Assembly (NCBI GenBank): GCA_963800285.1
Contig: CAWDAL010000005.1
Span: 1 to 64,000 of the forward strand
Length of the DNA stretch: 64,000 nucleotides
Reading direction: 5' to 3'
Origin: DASUPK01 sp963800285
GTDB taxonomy: Bacteria > Actinomycetota > Thermoleophilia > Solirubrobacterales > 70-9
Position 1 is the stretch's first letter; every line of letters starts with the position of its first letter. Made by a program: the position numbers and the translations under genes. Positions 1 through 9,155 of this stretch are shown here, one piece after another. The notes below the pieces were generated by a model. The model searched no databases and was not told the origin of the DNA. It worked only from the letters and a program-made list of their open reading frames with translations.

Positions 1-58
1 TGGTCGGTCGTTTACTAGTGGGGCGAGATGACTGGAGGAGGTTGCAGGCCGGGAGTCG

Positions 59-1454
59 TCAGCGCCCGATGTGGAAGCCGATCCGCTCGGGATCGCGGCC
101 AGGCCTCTACTGAGCGGGCCGACGGCGGTCCCCGCTCCTCGGCGGCCTCCTTGGCCACCAGGCCGGCCCGGATCACGTTGCCGCCGAGCCACGACGCCAA
201 GCCTGTCGGACTCGACAGGGCTCGGGTCCACCAGGGCCAGCCGGGAGTGCTCGTCGCGCCGGTCAAGCGCCAGCGATGCCAGGGTCTGCCCCATCATCCG
301 GGACGGGCCGACTCCGTTCCCGGTGTAACCGAAGACGCCGTGGACCCGGTCGGAGCGGACGGGGACGATCACGGGCAGATGGCTCGGCGAGACGTCGATC
401 GGTCCACCCCAGGCGTGGGTTATCCGACGACGTTCGAGCCCGGGGAAAACGAGCGCAGGTCGGACGCCACCCGGTCGACTATGCCGGGGTCCAGCTGCGT
501 GTGCCCTCCCAGCCGCGCGCCGCAGGCGATCCGGCCGCCGCCCCAGCCGAAGGCGATCCGGCCGTCGGGCGTCGTCCGCATGTAGTGGACCATCGCCCGG
601 CCGTCGGTTATGCATTCGTCGCCGGTCCAACCGATCTCCTCGAGCAGCTCCGGGACCGGCTCGGTCAGCGCGATGTGGCTGGAGGTCACTGTGAGGCGCC
701 CACCCAGCGGCGACCCTGCGGCCCCGCACGCGGAGCCGAGGGCGAGGATGCAGGAGCCGGATCGGATTCGGGCCGCCGGCGTTTCGGCCAGGCAGCCCCA
801 GCCTCCGGCGCGGAGCCGGCGAAGTGGCGAGCGCTCGAACACCCGGACCCCGGGGCGGTCACTGAGCCGCTCACGCAGGCCGAGCGCCAGCCGTGCCGGC
901 TGCACGGTCGCCGCGCCGCCGTAGAGCGCGCCGGCACGAAAGCGGGGCGACCGGCAGCGCTTGCGCACCTGCTCCGTGCTCAACTGCTCGACCGCGCCGG
1001 CCTCGCCGAGCTCCCGGCAGGCCGCGACTGCCTGGTCCCAGGTCCCGTCCTGGGCAGGAGCCGCCGAGACCTGCAGGTACCCGCTCCGCCGGTACCAGGC
1101 CTCGATCCCGTACTCGGAACAGAAGCGGCCGATCTCGTCCACCGCGTCCTGAGCGGCCCGCGCGACGCGGGCCGCCGCCGGCCCTCCCAGGCGCTCGCGC
1201 AGGGTGTGCATGCTGAACCACATGGCGTTGACAAAGCCGCCGTTCCGGCCGCTGGGCCCATGCCCGCAGCGGTCGGCCTCCAGCAGGACCACGCTTGCCC
1301 CCGGCTCCAGTTGCGAGAGCTGCCAGGCCGTCCACATGCCCGTGTAGCCGCCCCCGACCACGAGCACGTCGCAGCTCAGCTCTCCCTCGGCGGAGGGCAG
1401 CGATGGGCGCTCGCCCGCCTCTTCGAGCCAGTAGCCGTGCGCGGTGTGCTTCAT
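59..1454 (-). pseudogene. FAD-dependent oxidoreductase (DAO family), frameshifted
   Basis: The N-terminal part reads as an amino-acid/amine oxidase-type flavoprotein. Starting at ATG 1454 it has a Rossmann motif (DVLVVGGGYTGMW) and the family signature GPSGRNGGFVN. The frame stops near 420, but the family C-terminus continues in other frames: ITHAWGGPIDVSP and FGYTGNGVGPSRMMGQT just beyond the stop, then GGNVIRAGLVAKEA, then ERIGFHIGR with a stop at 59-61. At least three single-base frame changes are needed, near 441-448 (a T/C run), 195-225 and 85-100. The repaired length (~465 codons) is normal for the family. It is either a decayed gene or a locally error-prone assembly end. The substrate cannot be inferred. 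Confidence 0.75.
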
Positions 1455-1566
1455 CGGAGTCCGTATGAAACCGCGAGTTGACCGCGAACCGCGGAACCGT
1501 CCTTGCCGAGGTACCAGCCGCGGTACGGCTCCCGTCCGCCCCCGCCGCGGCAGACAGTGTCGCGTC

Positions 1567-1660
1567 ATGGCGACGAGGGTGCTGGTACTGGGGGGCGGGG
1601 TTCGGAGGTCTCGAGCTCAGCGCCACGCTCTCGGAGGCGCTCGGCGACGAGGTCGCGGAC
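1567..1660 (+). pseudogene. NAD(P)/FAD dinucleotide-binding fragment (NDH-like)
   Basis: A short 5' gene fragment reads MATRVLVLGGG, then after a one-base frame change in a G run (about 1590-1600) FGGLELSATLSEALGDEV. This is the first beta-alpha-beta fold of type II NADH dehydrogenase-like pyridine nucleotide oxidoreductases. The rest of the gene is absent: the sequence runs into an antisense hydrolase fragment. It is a remnant and not functional. Confidence 0.5.
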
Positions 1661-1933
1661 CGAGCGCCGGATACCGGACGTAGGTGACGAGTCCCCGCGG
1701 GACGCTGGCGCCGCTCGGCAGCCTGATGGGCGCGAGTGGTCAACGAGGCGAAGGATGCGCAGGCCAACCGCGAACGGGGGGCGCGGGGGCCCTGCAGGGG
1801 CGGCTGCAACCCCGGCCTGCGAAAGAGCGCCATCCTGAGCCCGCGCCGGATGGCGCCCCGCGCTCCCCGTGCCGAGCGTCGCGATCGCGAAGGCGCCGAC
1901 GGCCAGCGCGAGAACCACAGCTGTCGCCACCAC
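1650..1933 (-). pseudogene. N-terminal fragment of a secreted alpha/beta hydrolase
   Basis: From GTG 1933 the minus strand encodes a signal-peptide-like stretch (VVLALAVGAFAIATLG) followed by PFAVGLRILRLVDHSR. After a frame change near 1733 it continues as RPIRLPSGASVPRGLVTY and VRYPA. That pattern resembles the N-terminus of dienelactone hydrolase/chlorophyllase-like secreted esterases. No catalytic Ser, Asp or His region is present because the sequence ends at about 1650. It is a truncated remnant abutting the NDH-like fragment on the other strand. The family call is moderate, the truncation is clear. Confidence 0.45.
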
Positions 1934-1949
1934 CCTCCACTTCAGATAA

Positions 1950-2451
1950 GGAGCCCTCCCGGAAGAGGTTCGCGCACTGGCCGATCAGCACCGGACGCCC
2001 CGGTGACGACACCCCTGATGGCATCTATCTGACGATCGAGAAGGCGGACCCGGTCGACATGGTCGGCCCCGGCTACAACATCGAGGTGCCCCTGTCGGTC
2101 CGGATCACCTGGAGCGGCGACTACCTGCACGACGCCTTCTGGTCGGTGGGCGGGCAGGGATTCACGAACGTCAGCCACGGCTGCGTCAACATGTCGCCCG
2201 CCGACGCCGCGATCTACTACAGGATGGCGGTTCCGGGCGACCCGGTGAGGATCACCGGAAGCCCGCGGGCAGGGACCTGGGACAACGGCTGGACGATGTG
2301 GTTCCTGCCCTGGAATCGGTGGGTGCGCGGCAGCGCGCTGCATGAGGCGGTCCGGGCCGGCCCGAGCGGCAGCACGTTCGTCAGCCCTCATCTTCCGCGC
2401 CGCCACCGGCACAGCACCACTCGGAACGCCCACACCCGGGCGGTCTCCTGA
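1950..2451 (+). pseudogene. L,D-transpeptidase (YkuD) catalytic domain, 5' truncated
   Basis: The frame carries the YkuD catalytic domain: HWPISTGRPGDDTPDGIY, YNIEVPLSVRITW, YLHDAFWSVG, and the active-site motif SHGCVNMSPADA with the catalytic Cys. The C-terminal aromatic tail (NGWTMWFLPWNRW) is like that of actinobacterial 3-3 peptidoglycan cross-linking enzymes. The usual N-terminal export signal and Ig-like domains are missing: upstream DNA is the antisense hydrolase fragment. The domain itself looks intact, but without a start or secretion signal it is most likely a remnant. The frame is open upstream to 1684, so a cytoplasmic product cannot be excluded. Confidence 0.7.
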
Positions 2452-2519
2452 ACCGCCGTCTCCCTTCAGCGACCTGCCAGCCGGGGAACCCGCGGGACGC
2501 CAAACTCGCAGACCGGCGG

Positions 2520-3710
2520 TCAACGTGGCGGTCGGGCGCTGGGAAAACGCCGCAGCAGCGAGTGCGGGGGAGCGAGATCGAGGCCATCGGGGTCGTTCAG
2601 GTAGCCAGGGCGCCGGCCGGCTCGACCTGTGTGGCCGTACTGCCAGACGATCTGGTTGGTGCGCGGGTCGACCACGATGACACGGTTGTTGTCATCGTCG
2701 TTCGCCAGGATGTCTCCATTGGGGAGCGGCAGGGCGAGTGACGGTTTATCGAGTGCCCGTCTGCCCTTGGGCGAATATCGCCACTTCAGGCGGCCCTGCA
2801 GATCGAATGTCTCGATGGCGCCCCGATGGACGTAATCGGCACTCAGAAAGAGACCCGGTCTGACCTCGTTCGTATCCGAGGGGTAGCTGAACCCCGGCGG
2901 GTGAGTGACGCGGATGAGCTTCCCTGAGGGGGCGAGCAGGTCGAGCCAATCTCCGCTGATTTCGGTGATGGCAGTCGCTCCGCTGGAGGTCGGGAAGGCC
3001 CCGTTGGGGCTGGCAAAGGAGATCGGTGGGTTGTGGAGGCACAGCCCGGTTGAGCCGAGCTGGCGCACGAGGGCATGGGAGGGCGGGCGGAGAACGACCA
3101 AGCGGCAGTTCTTGATGTCGGCGCTCAGGATTGTGCCGCCCATCATTGGAATGGCGTCATCGGGATTGTTGAGCCGGTTCCGCGTCGCACCTGGAACTCC
3201 CGGGCGTCCGTAGCGGTAGACGATCTTGTGGCTGTGAACATCGATGACGCTGATCACGAAGTCGTCCTCCTGGGTGGCGACCACGTGCCGTCCGCTGGGA
3301 TCGAAGAAGGCGTCGTCGGGGCTCTTGAACGTCTGCCCGGGAGCCAGATCACCGGGACGAGGGAATTGCCAGACGAGGTGGCCGGCGGAATCCACCTCAA
3401 GTAGACGGTTGTTGCCACGATCAGCGATCAGGATGTCACCGGGCAGAACCGACGGGTCCGACCCCGGGCGCGTGAGGGAGCGGTTGTCGGAAGCGGGGCC
3501 TTGTCCCTTGTGGCTTCCGCTCGAGAGCAAGATCAGCAGCAGGCCAATCGGGACCAGCACGATGAGACCTGCCGCCAATCGGCGCCGCCGATAACGGCGC
3601 CGGCGCTCGAGCCGCCGCCGCTGACGCAACCGCTCTGGAACGTGGCGTTCCGGGGAGACCCGGGGGGACCGGGAGCCCGCCCCGCCACGGTAGTCGCGCT
3701 TCGATGTCAT
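2520..3710 (-). CDS. membrane-anchored NHL/PQQ-like beta-propeller protein
   Basis: This encodes 396 residues. A very basic N-terminus (about residues 1-45, Arg-rich) is followed by one transmembrane anchor (LAAGLIVLVPIGLLLILLSS) and then an extracytoplasmic propeller. The repeated blades follow the pattern DILIADRGNNRLLEVD...G.LVWQF, ILSADIKNCRLVVL, GLFLSADYVHRGAIETFD and DILANDDDNNRVIVVDP...IVWQYG, typical of NHL/arylsulfotransferase-type propellers. No catalytic residues were recognised. It is probably a surface scaffold or binding protein. It stands alone, with no clear partner. Confidence 0.7.
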   Translation of the reverse strand: MTSKRDYRGGAGSRSPRVSPERHVPERLRQRRRLERRRRYRRRRLAAGLIVLVPIGLLLILLSSGSHKGQGPASDNRSLTRPGSDPSVLPGDILIADRGNNRLLEVDSAGHLVWQFPRPGDLAPGQTFKSPDDAFFDPSGRHVVATQEDDFVISVIDVHSHKIVYRYGRPGVPGATRNRLNNPDDAIPMMGGTILSADIKNCRLVVLRPPSHALVRQLGSTGLCLHNPPISFASPNGAFPTSSGATAITEISGDWLDLLAPSGKLIRVTHPPGFSYPSDTNEVRPGLFLSADYVHRGAIETFDLQGRLKWRYSPKGRRALDKPSLALPLPNGDILANDDDNNRVIVVDPRTNQIVWQYGHTGRAGRRPGYLNDPDGLDLAPPHSLLRRFPSARPPR

Positions 3711-3873
3711 CGGGTCTCCACCAACCGGTTCGGTTCGTCTCGTGAAGCCTGCACGGCTCCGCTAAAGGTCAGCGTCGTTCTCGCTCTGTGCCGGTGCCTG
3801 TCCGGCCGCGCCACGGCTCATATATGCCGATAGTGATCCGTTGCGGCCAGGGGTCAGCTGAGCGACTGTCCGG

Positions 3874-4020
<147 letters not shown>

Positions 4021-4115
4021 CTCTGTCAGTACCACCAGAGAGCCCTCCTTCGGGCTCTCTGCTTGTCGAAGGCGCTCGCGTATAGATTTACGGCGACCGA
4101 AATGCCCGGAGGAAC
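4021..4115 (-). pseudogene. 3' remnant of serine recombinase, with hairpin
   Basis: The stretch next to repeat copy 1 (tctgtcagtaccacca, then gagccctccttcggg) matches the DNA that encodes the C-terminus of the serine recombinase at 48764-50225. On the minus strand it reads ISVAVNLYASAFDKQ against ISATVSEAVASAFENK there, and SPKEGSLVVLTEVAGAGFEP against LPKEGSLVVLTDIAGAGFEP (the two matches are in different minus frames). An inverted repeat agagagccc...gggctctct (4037-4060) could act as a terminator. It links the tRNA-half repeat to the recombinase family. Confidence 0.65.
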
Positions 4116-5478
4116 TGAGAGGCCACGGCTGCGAACCCGAGCTCTGGCTCTGGCAGCGCTCGCGGGATCCCTGGCGATCGTCGCTGTGGGCGCCGCACAG
4201 GCGCGGGCGGCCTTCGACGACGAGCGCGCCGCCGGGTACGACATCAACCCGAAGCACCAGAGCAACTGGGAGCCCGTGGTTGCGGTCGACCCCAACCACG
4301 CGAACCGCGTCTACCAACTGATCACCGGCATCAACGCGCCCGCCTGCAAGGGCAACTGCCCTGGCACCAGCGTCCTGTTCCGCCGCTCCACCGACGGCGG
4401 GGCGAGCTTCGGTCCCGAGACCTTCGTCTGCGCGGCCGCCTGCAAGACGATCGGGTGGCAGTACGACCCCCAGATCCGGGTGGCGAACGACACCAACCCC
4501 GGGTGCAGCTGCGGAACGATCTACGCGGCGTTCCTGGACCAGTACGACCCGGGCGTGCAGCTGTTCACGTCCCACGACGGTGGCAGCACGTGGAGTGCTC
4601 CGATCACGATGAACGGCGGACTCAGCTACATGGACAAGCCCATCCTCGTGATCTCCCCATCGGGCCGGGACGTCTACGTGGCGTTCAACCGTAAGTTCGA
4701 CAACATGGTCGTGGCCTCGCACGACTACGGGCAGTCATTCCTCCCGCCTCAAAAGGTGAATGACGACCACGTCTGGTGGTACGCGAACAGTGGGGCGTAC
4801 GCGCCAAACGGCGACGTCTACTTCGCCCTCAACGGCGAGACGAGCATCTCGGGACACGGGCACAACTTCGACGGACCGGTGGAGCTGGCCCTGCTGCGGT
4901 GCTCGCCGTCGACGACAACGCCGTGCGCCAACCCGACGCTTATCCCCTTTGGAGCGGCCGCCGACCCGTCCCCCTGTCCGGTACCGGGGTGCTACCCGGA
5001 CTACTTCGCCGCGACCGGCTCGATCGCGGTCGATGCAAGCGGCCACCTGGTCTTCGCGTACACGTTCTCCGAGGTGCCGAACGGGCCGAAGTCCCTATAC
5101 GTTCGCACCTCGGACGACGCGGTGAACTGGAGCCCCAACGTCCTCGCGAATGCCCTCGGTGACAGCAGCGTGCCGCAGATTGAAAGCGGCCCCAGCCCGG
5201 GGGACTTCCGCCTCGCTTGGCAGGACGACCGGACCGGCAAGTTCAACACCTGGTACGCGCGGACTACGGATGGCGGGGTCAGCTGGGGGCCGCAGGTTCG
5301 GCTCTCGAACCTCGGCTCGGGTGCTCCGTACAAGGGCGCGGCCGGCTACACCTTCACCGACGGTGACTACTTCGGGATCGCCGTGGGCTCGACGGGCATC
5401 GCTCACGTGATCTGGGGCGAGGCCGACGGCTCGTCGCTCTACTGCTGCGGCGACGTCTGGTACACGAAGGGGTACTGA
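4102..5478 (+). CDS. secreted BNR-repeat/sialidase-like protein
   Basis: This encodes 458 residues from ATG 4102. The longer reading from TTG 4063 would start directly behind the hairpin and is less likely. A signal peptide (RALALAALAGSLAIVAVG, cleavage near AQARA) is followed by a propeller with several Asp-box-like motifs: RSTDGGASFGP, TSHDGGSTWSAP, ASHDYGQSFLPP, RTSDDAVNWSP and RTTDGGVSWGP. Asp-boxes are typical of sialidases and related exo-enzymes, but the catalytic Arg triad and Tyr/Glu pair were not identified, so the activity is open. Six or more Cys residues fit an extracellular protein. Its 5' end begins inside the recombinase remnant. Confidence 0.75.
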   Translation: MPGGTERPRLRTRALALAALAGSLAIVAVGAAQARAAFDDERAAGYDINPKHQSNWEPVVAVDPNHANRVYQLITGINAPACKGNCPGTSVLFRRSTDGGASFGPETFVCAAACKTIGWQYDPQIRVANDTNPGCSCGTIYAAFLDQYDPGVQLFTSHDGGSTWSAPITMNGGLSYMDKPILVISPSGRDVYVAFNRKFDNMVVASHDYGQSFLPPQKVNDDHVWWYANSGAYAPNGDVYFALNGETSISGHGHNFDGPVELALLRCSPSTTTPCANPTLIPFGAAADPSPCPVPGCYPDYFAATGSIAVDASGHLVFAYTFSEVPNGPKSLYVRTSDDAVNWSPNVLANALGDSSVPQIESGPSPGDFRLAWQDDRTGKFNTWYARTTDGGVSWGPQVRLSNLGSGAPYKGAAGYTFTDGDYFGIAVGSTGIAHVIWGEADGSSLYCCGDVWYTKGY

Positions 5479-5654
5479 CCGTGGCAGTTTCTCGTTGGGC
5501 GACGTCGCTCATCCGATGGCGTCTTGGAGTCGTCAATTGTTCGTGGAAGAGAACTCGGAGGCGGCAACGGCGATGACGACATCTGGTGCAGGCGGGTCAC
5601 TAGCCGACTTCCAGCACTGCGGCCGTTCAGGGTCCTGGGATTCTTAGCTCTCGT
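5479..5654 (+). other. non-coding stretch between sialidase-like gene and repeat copy 2
   Basis: No convincing gene is seen. A short frame after the stop (SRWATSLIRWRLGVVN) has no recognisable features. Confidence 0.3.
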
Positions 5655-5830
<176 letters not shown>

Positions 5831-5968
5831 CCGCTATATCGAACCAGCCCGGCCGTCTATGCGCTTGACTTCGGTTGCAGTCAGGCGTGCGCGCCAGGGC
5901 CGGGGCGCATCGCCGACCGCACCTAGTACATCTTCACCCACCGCGACTCCCGCTGAGACCAATCCCTG

Positions 5969-7573
5969 ATGACCGACGGCGCAGAACGACAGCCGGCCTT
6001 GGTTTCGGCGATGCTCGACCCGAGTTCATATCCCCATTCGCCGGCGGATGTCGAGCTCCGAGAGACCAACACCTCATGGGTCTTCCTCGCCGGCGTGCTG
6101 GCCTACAAGGTGAAGAAGCCCGTGCGCTTCGCCTTCCTCGACTACGGCACCGTCGAGCGCCGGCACGAGATGTGCCGCGAGGAGATTCGCCTCAACCGGC
6201 GCCTCGCACCCGATATCTACCTGCGGGTCGTCGGGATCGCGCGACGACGCGGCCGGTATCTCCTCACGGCGCAGGACGACCGCGATGCGGTCGAGTACGC
6301 GATTGAGATGAGGCGTGTTCGAGAGGAGCGCAGCCTCGAGTCGCTGATCTGTGGCGATCTCCTTCAGCCGAGCGATGTGGACGCAGTCGCCCGGCGGCTC
6401 GCGAGATTTCATTCGGATGCCGCCCTCGCACCGCCCCGGTTCCGTCAGATCCGCGTCCTGACGCAGAGCCTCGACGAGAACATGCGGACACTGGGAGAGG
6501 CCGGCAAGGGCGTCCTCGCCGCGGCCCGGCTCGATGCCGCGCGACGCTTTACGCAGGCGTACATGAGCACAAAGGGGGAGCCGATCGAGTCGCGTGCCGG
6601 AGGCGGGCTGGTGCGGGAGTGTCACGGCGATCTTCGGGCTGAGCACGTGATCGTGCCAGCCGACGACGATCTTTACGTCTACGACTGCGTCGAGTTCAAC
6701 CCCGAGCTGCGGTTCATCGATGTCGCTTCCGATCTCGCCTTTCTGATCATGGACCTCACCCGACTGGGGGCGGTCGACGCGGCGTCACGGCTGCTCGCCG
6801 AGTACCGCCGGGCCGGCGGCGAGCCCGGCGACGATTCACTGGTCTCCTTCTTCGCCTCCTTTCGCGCCTGGGTCCGGGCGAAGGTCGCCTGTCTCAGTGC
6901 GGGAGACATATCTCGCGGCCGTTCCGACCGTGCGCGCTCGGCGAGCGAGGCGCGGGAACTGCTCCGGCTGGGGCATCGCTTCGCCTGGGCCGCCCGCGCC
7001 CCGCTCTTGATCGCCATCTGCGGGGCTGCCGGATCTGGGAAGACCACGCTCGCCGTCGAGCTCGGCGCCGCCAGCGGCTGGGCTCAGCTCTCGTCCGATC
7101 TCACCCGCAAGCAGCTGGCGGGCATCGCCCCAACAGAGCGCGGGGGCGCTCGCCACTACTCGAGCGAATTCACCAAACGCACCTATCGGGAGATGGGGAC
7201 CGCAGCGCGGCGGTTGCTGGAGCGAGGGAACGGCGTGATCGTGGATGCAACCTTCCATCGCCGCGAGCAGCGGGAAGCCTTTCGTGCGGGCCTCGATGAC
7301 TCCGTCGAAATGCTGTTCGTCGAGTGTCGAGCGCCGGCCGAGCTACTCGCCGCCCGCGTCCGCAACCGGGAGTCCGATCCGCACCACATCTCGGATGCGG
7401 ACTTGGCCGTCCTCGAAAGACAGCTCGCGGAGTCCGACCCACTCGAGGAGATCCCCGCACGACAGCGCATCCAGGTCCGCACCGAGGCGCTCATTGAAGA
7501 CCTCCTCGGCGAGGTCGAGGCTGCAGTCGATCGGTTGGGCTGGCCCGCCGGCGAAGCTCGGCCTCCCGATTGA
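5969..7573 (+). CDS. bifunctional APH-like kinase domain / AAA P-loop protein
   Basis: This encodes 534 residues. The N-terminal half resembles the aminoglycoside-phosphotransferase-like family COG2187 (ETNTSWVFLAGVLAYKVKKP, LDYGTVERRHEMCREEIRLN) with a degenerate kinase loop ECHGDLRAEHV near residue 217 and FIDVASDLAF. The C-terminal half is a zeta-toxin/gluconokinase-like P-loop domain (ICGAAGSGKTTLAVELG near residue 350, then DATFHRREQREAF). Fusions of this kind are known in mycobacteria within the dormancy regulon. The substrate is unknown, and the second domain may phosphorylate a small molecule. It lies immediately upstream of the lipid operon. Confidence 0.75.
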   Translation: MTDGAERQPALVSAMLDPSSYPHSPADVELRETNTSWVFLAGVLAYKVKKPVRFAFLDYGTVERRHEMCREEIRLNRRLAPDIYLRVVGIARRRGRYLLTAQDDRDAVEYAIEMRRVREERSLESLICGDLLQPSDVDAVARRLARFHSDAALAPPRFRQIRVLTQSLDENMRTLGEAGKGVLAAARLDAARRFTQAYMSTKGEPIESRAGGGLVRECHGDLRAEHVIVPADDDLYVYDCVEFNPELRFIDVASDLAFLIMDLTRLGAVDAASRLLAEYRRAGGEPGDDSLVSFFASFRAWVRAKVACLSAGDISRGRSDRARSASEARELLRLGHRFAWAARAPLLIAICGAAGSGKTTLAVELGAASGWAQLSSDLTRKQLAGIAPTERGGARHYSSEFTKRTYREMGTAARRLLERGNGVIVDATFHRREQREAFRAGLDDSVEMLFVECRAPAELLAARVRNRESDPHHISDADLAVLERQLAESDPLEEIPARQRIQVRTEALIEDLLGEVEAAVDRLGWPAGEARPPD

Positions 7574-7674
7574 ATGCCTCCGATCATCCGGCCGTGACGG
7601 AGGGTGGGTCGCTGAGGTGGGACCATCTGATCCATCGACTCCGGAGGTGCGATGAGATTGGTTCGGGATCCTGC

Positions 7675-9084
7675 GTGACCGATCACCTGACCGCTCTCGA
7701 CGCTGCCTTCCTCGAGTTGGAGGAGGGCGATGCGTCCGCTCACATGCACATCGGCTGGACGATGGTCTTCGATCCGCTCCCCGGCGGCGGCACACCCGCA
7801 ATCGAGGACGTCCGCCGACTCCTCGACGAGCGGCTCTCGCTTCTGCCGCGTTTTAGGCGGCGGCTCTCGTCGCCCAACATCGGCTCGTTCAGCTGGCCAA
7901 CCTGGGTTGCGGATGAGGAGTTCGAGGTCGCCGCTCAGGTGCCACACGCCACGCTGCCGGACCCGGGCGGACGAGACGACCTGCTCGAGTGGCTCGCCGC
8001 CTTCTACTCGCGGCGCCTCGACCGCACCCTGCCGCTCTGGGAGATGGTGCTGCTCGACGGGCTCACCGACGACAGATGGGCGATCGCGGTCAAGGTTCAT
8101 CACTGCCTGGTCGACGGGATGAGCGGCTCGTCTGTGGTTGGGCTGATGCTCGATCCCGTACCTGAGCCGGGGCCCGAGTCGCAGGGGATGCTGGACTCGT
8201 TCCAGCCGCCTCCCGACAGGGAGGACGGCATCTACGGTCCCCTGTCGCTGGTCACCCACGGGGTGCGTTCCGGCGTCGACCTCGCGCTGCACCCGGGCAA
8301 GCTGCGCGACCTGCTCTCCCGCTCACGTGGGGTGGCGGAGCTGCTCGTGCGCGACGAGCTGCGGGGCGCCCCGCGCACCAGCCTCAACGTCCCGATCGGA
8401 CGTAACCGCCGACTGGCTGAGGTGTCGGTCACGCTCGAGGAGCTGAAAGCGGTCAAACGCAACCTGGGGGGCACCGTCAACGACGTTGTCCTCGCCGCCT
8501 CGGTGGGCGGTCTCCGGGCTCTGCTCGAATCCCGCGCGGAGACGCTGGATCCGCGCGGTCTGCGGGCGATGGTGCCGGTCAGCGTGAGAGAGGCGAGCGA
8601 GGCGCTGACACTCGGCAACCGCGTCAGCTCGCTGTTCGTGGAGCTGCCCGCCTCCGAGCCCGACGCGCACGAGCGCTACCGGCAGACCGTCGAGGCGGCC
8701 GAGGCGCTGAAGCGTGGCAAGCAAGCCGCCGGCGCGGAGACGCTGGTGGACATCGCTGGGCTCGCGCCGCCCATGCTGCATGCGGCCGTGGCGCGTCTTT
8801 CGTACACGCCGCGCCTGTTCAACGTCACGATCACCAACGTGCCCGGCATGCAAACGACGCTGTACGCGCTGGGCGCCCCCCTCCGTCACATCTTTCCGCT
8901 CGTGCCGATCTTCGCGTATCACGCCGTCGGCATCGCGGTCGCCAGCTATGACGGCGAGGTGGTGTTCGGGTTGAATGCCGACCGCGACACCGTGCCCGAC
9001 CTGGAGGTTCTCGCAGGCGGGATCGCCGATTCGCTGGCCGAGCTGCGGGAGCTGACGGACCCGACCGGGATACCCGACTGCTGA
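7675..9084 (+). CDS. wax ester synthase / diacylglycerol acyltransferase (WS/DGAT)
   Basis: This encodes 469 residues from GTG 7675 (VTDHLTALDAAFLELE, the family's standard N-terminus). A longer frame from 7570 adds unrelated residues. The catalytic HHxxxDG motif is HHCLVDG at residues 142-148. Other family blocks are present: PLWEMVLLDGL, the NDVVLA region after LGGTVND, and FNVTITNVPGM. The enzyme transfers acyl-CoA to fatty alcohols or diacylglycerol at the membrane/lipid-body surface. It is first in a cluster with an SDR (9156) and an acyl-CoA synthetase (10325), so the unit probably makes or remodels neutral lipid. Confidence 0.9.
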   Translation: MTDHLTALDAAFLELEEGDASAHMHIGWTMVFDPLPGGGTPAIEDVRRLLDERLSLLPRFRRRLSSPNIGSFSWPTWVADEEFEVAAQVPHATLPDPGGRDDLLEWLAAFYSRRLDRTLPLWEMVLLDGLTDDRWAIAVKVHHCLVDGMSGSSVVGLMLDPVPEPGPESQGMLDSFQPPPDREDGIYGPLSLVTHGVRSGVDLALHPGKLRDLLSRSRGVAELLVRDELRGAPRTSLNVPIGRNRRLAEVSVTLEELKAVKRNLGGTVNDVVLAASVGGLRALLESRAETLDPRGLRAMVPVSVREASEALTLGNRVSSLFVELPASEPDAHERYRQTVEAAEALKRGKQAAGAETLVDIAGLAPPMLHAAVARLSYTPRLFNVTITNVPGMQTTLYALGAPLRHIFPLVPIFAYHAVGIAVASYDGEVVFGLNADRDTVPDLEVLAGGIADSLAELRELTDPTGIPDC

Positions 9085-9155
9085 TCCGCGCCCGGGCGGG
9101 CCGCGGGTACGCTGAGCTCGGCATAGCCCGCGACCACCGCCTGGATCTATACGAG

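Noticed and set aside
7570..7674. Longer WS/DGAT N-terminus
   Set aside because: It adds 35 residues without family similarity; the family begins at the TDHLTALDAAFLELE block.
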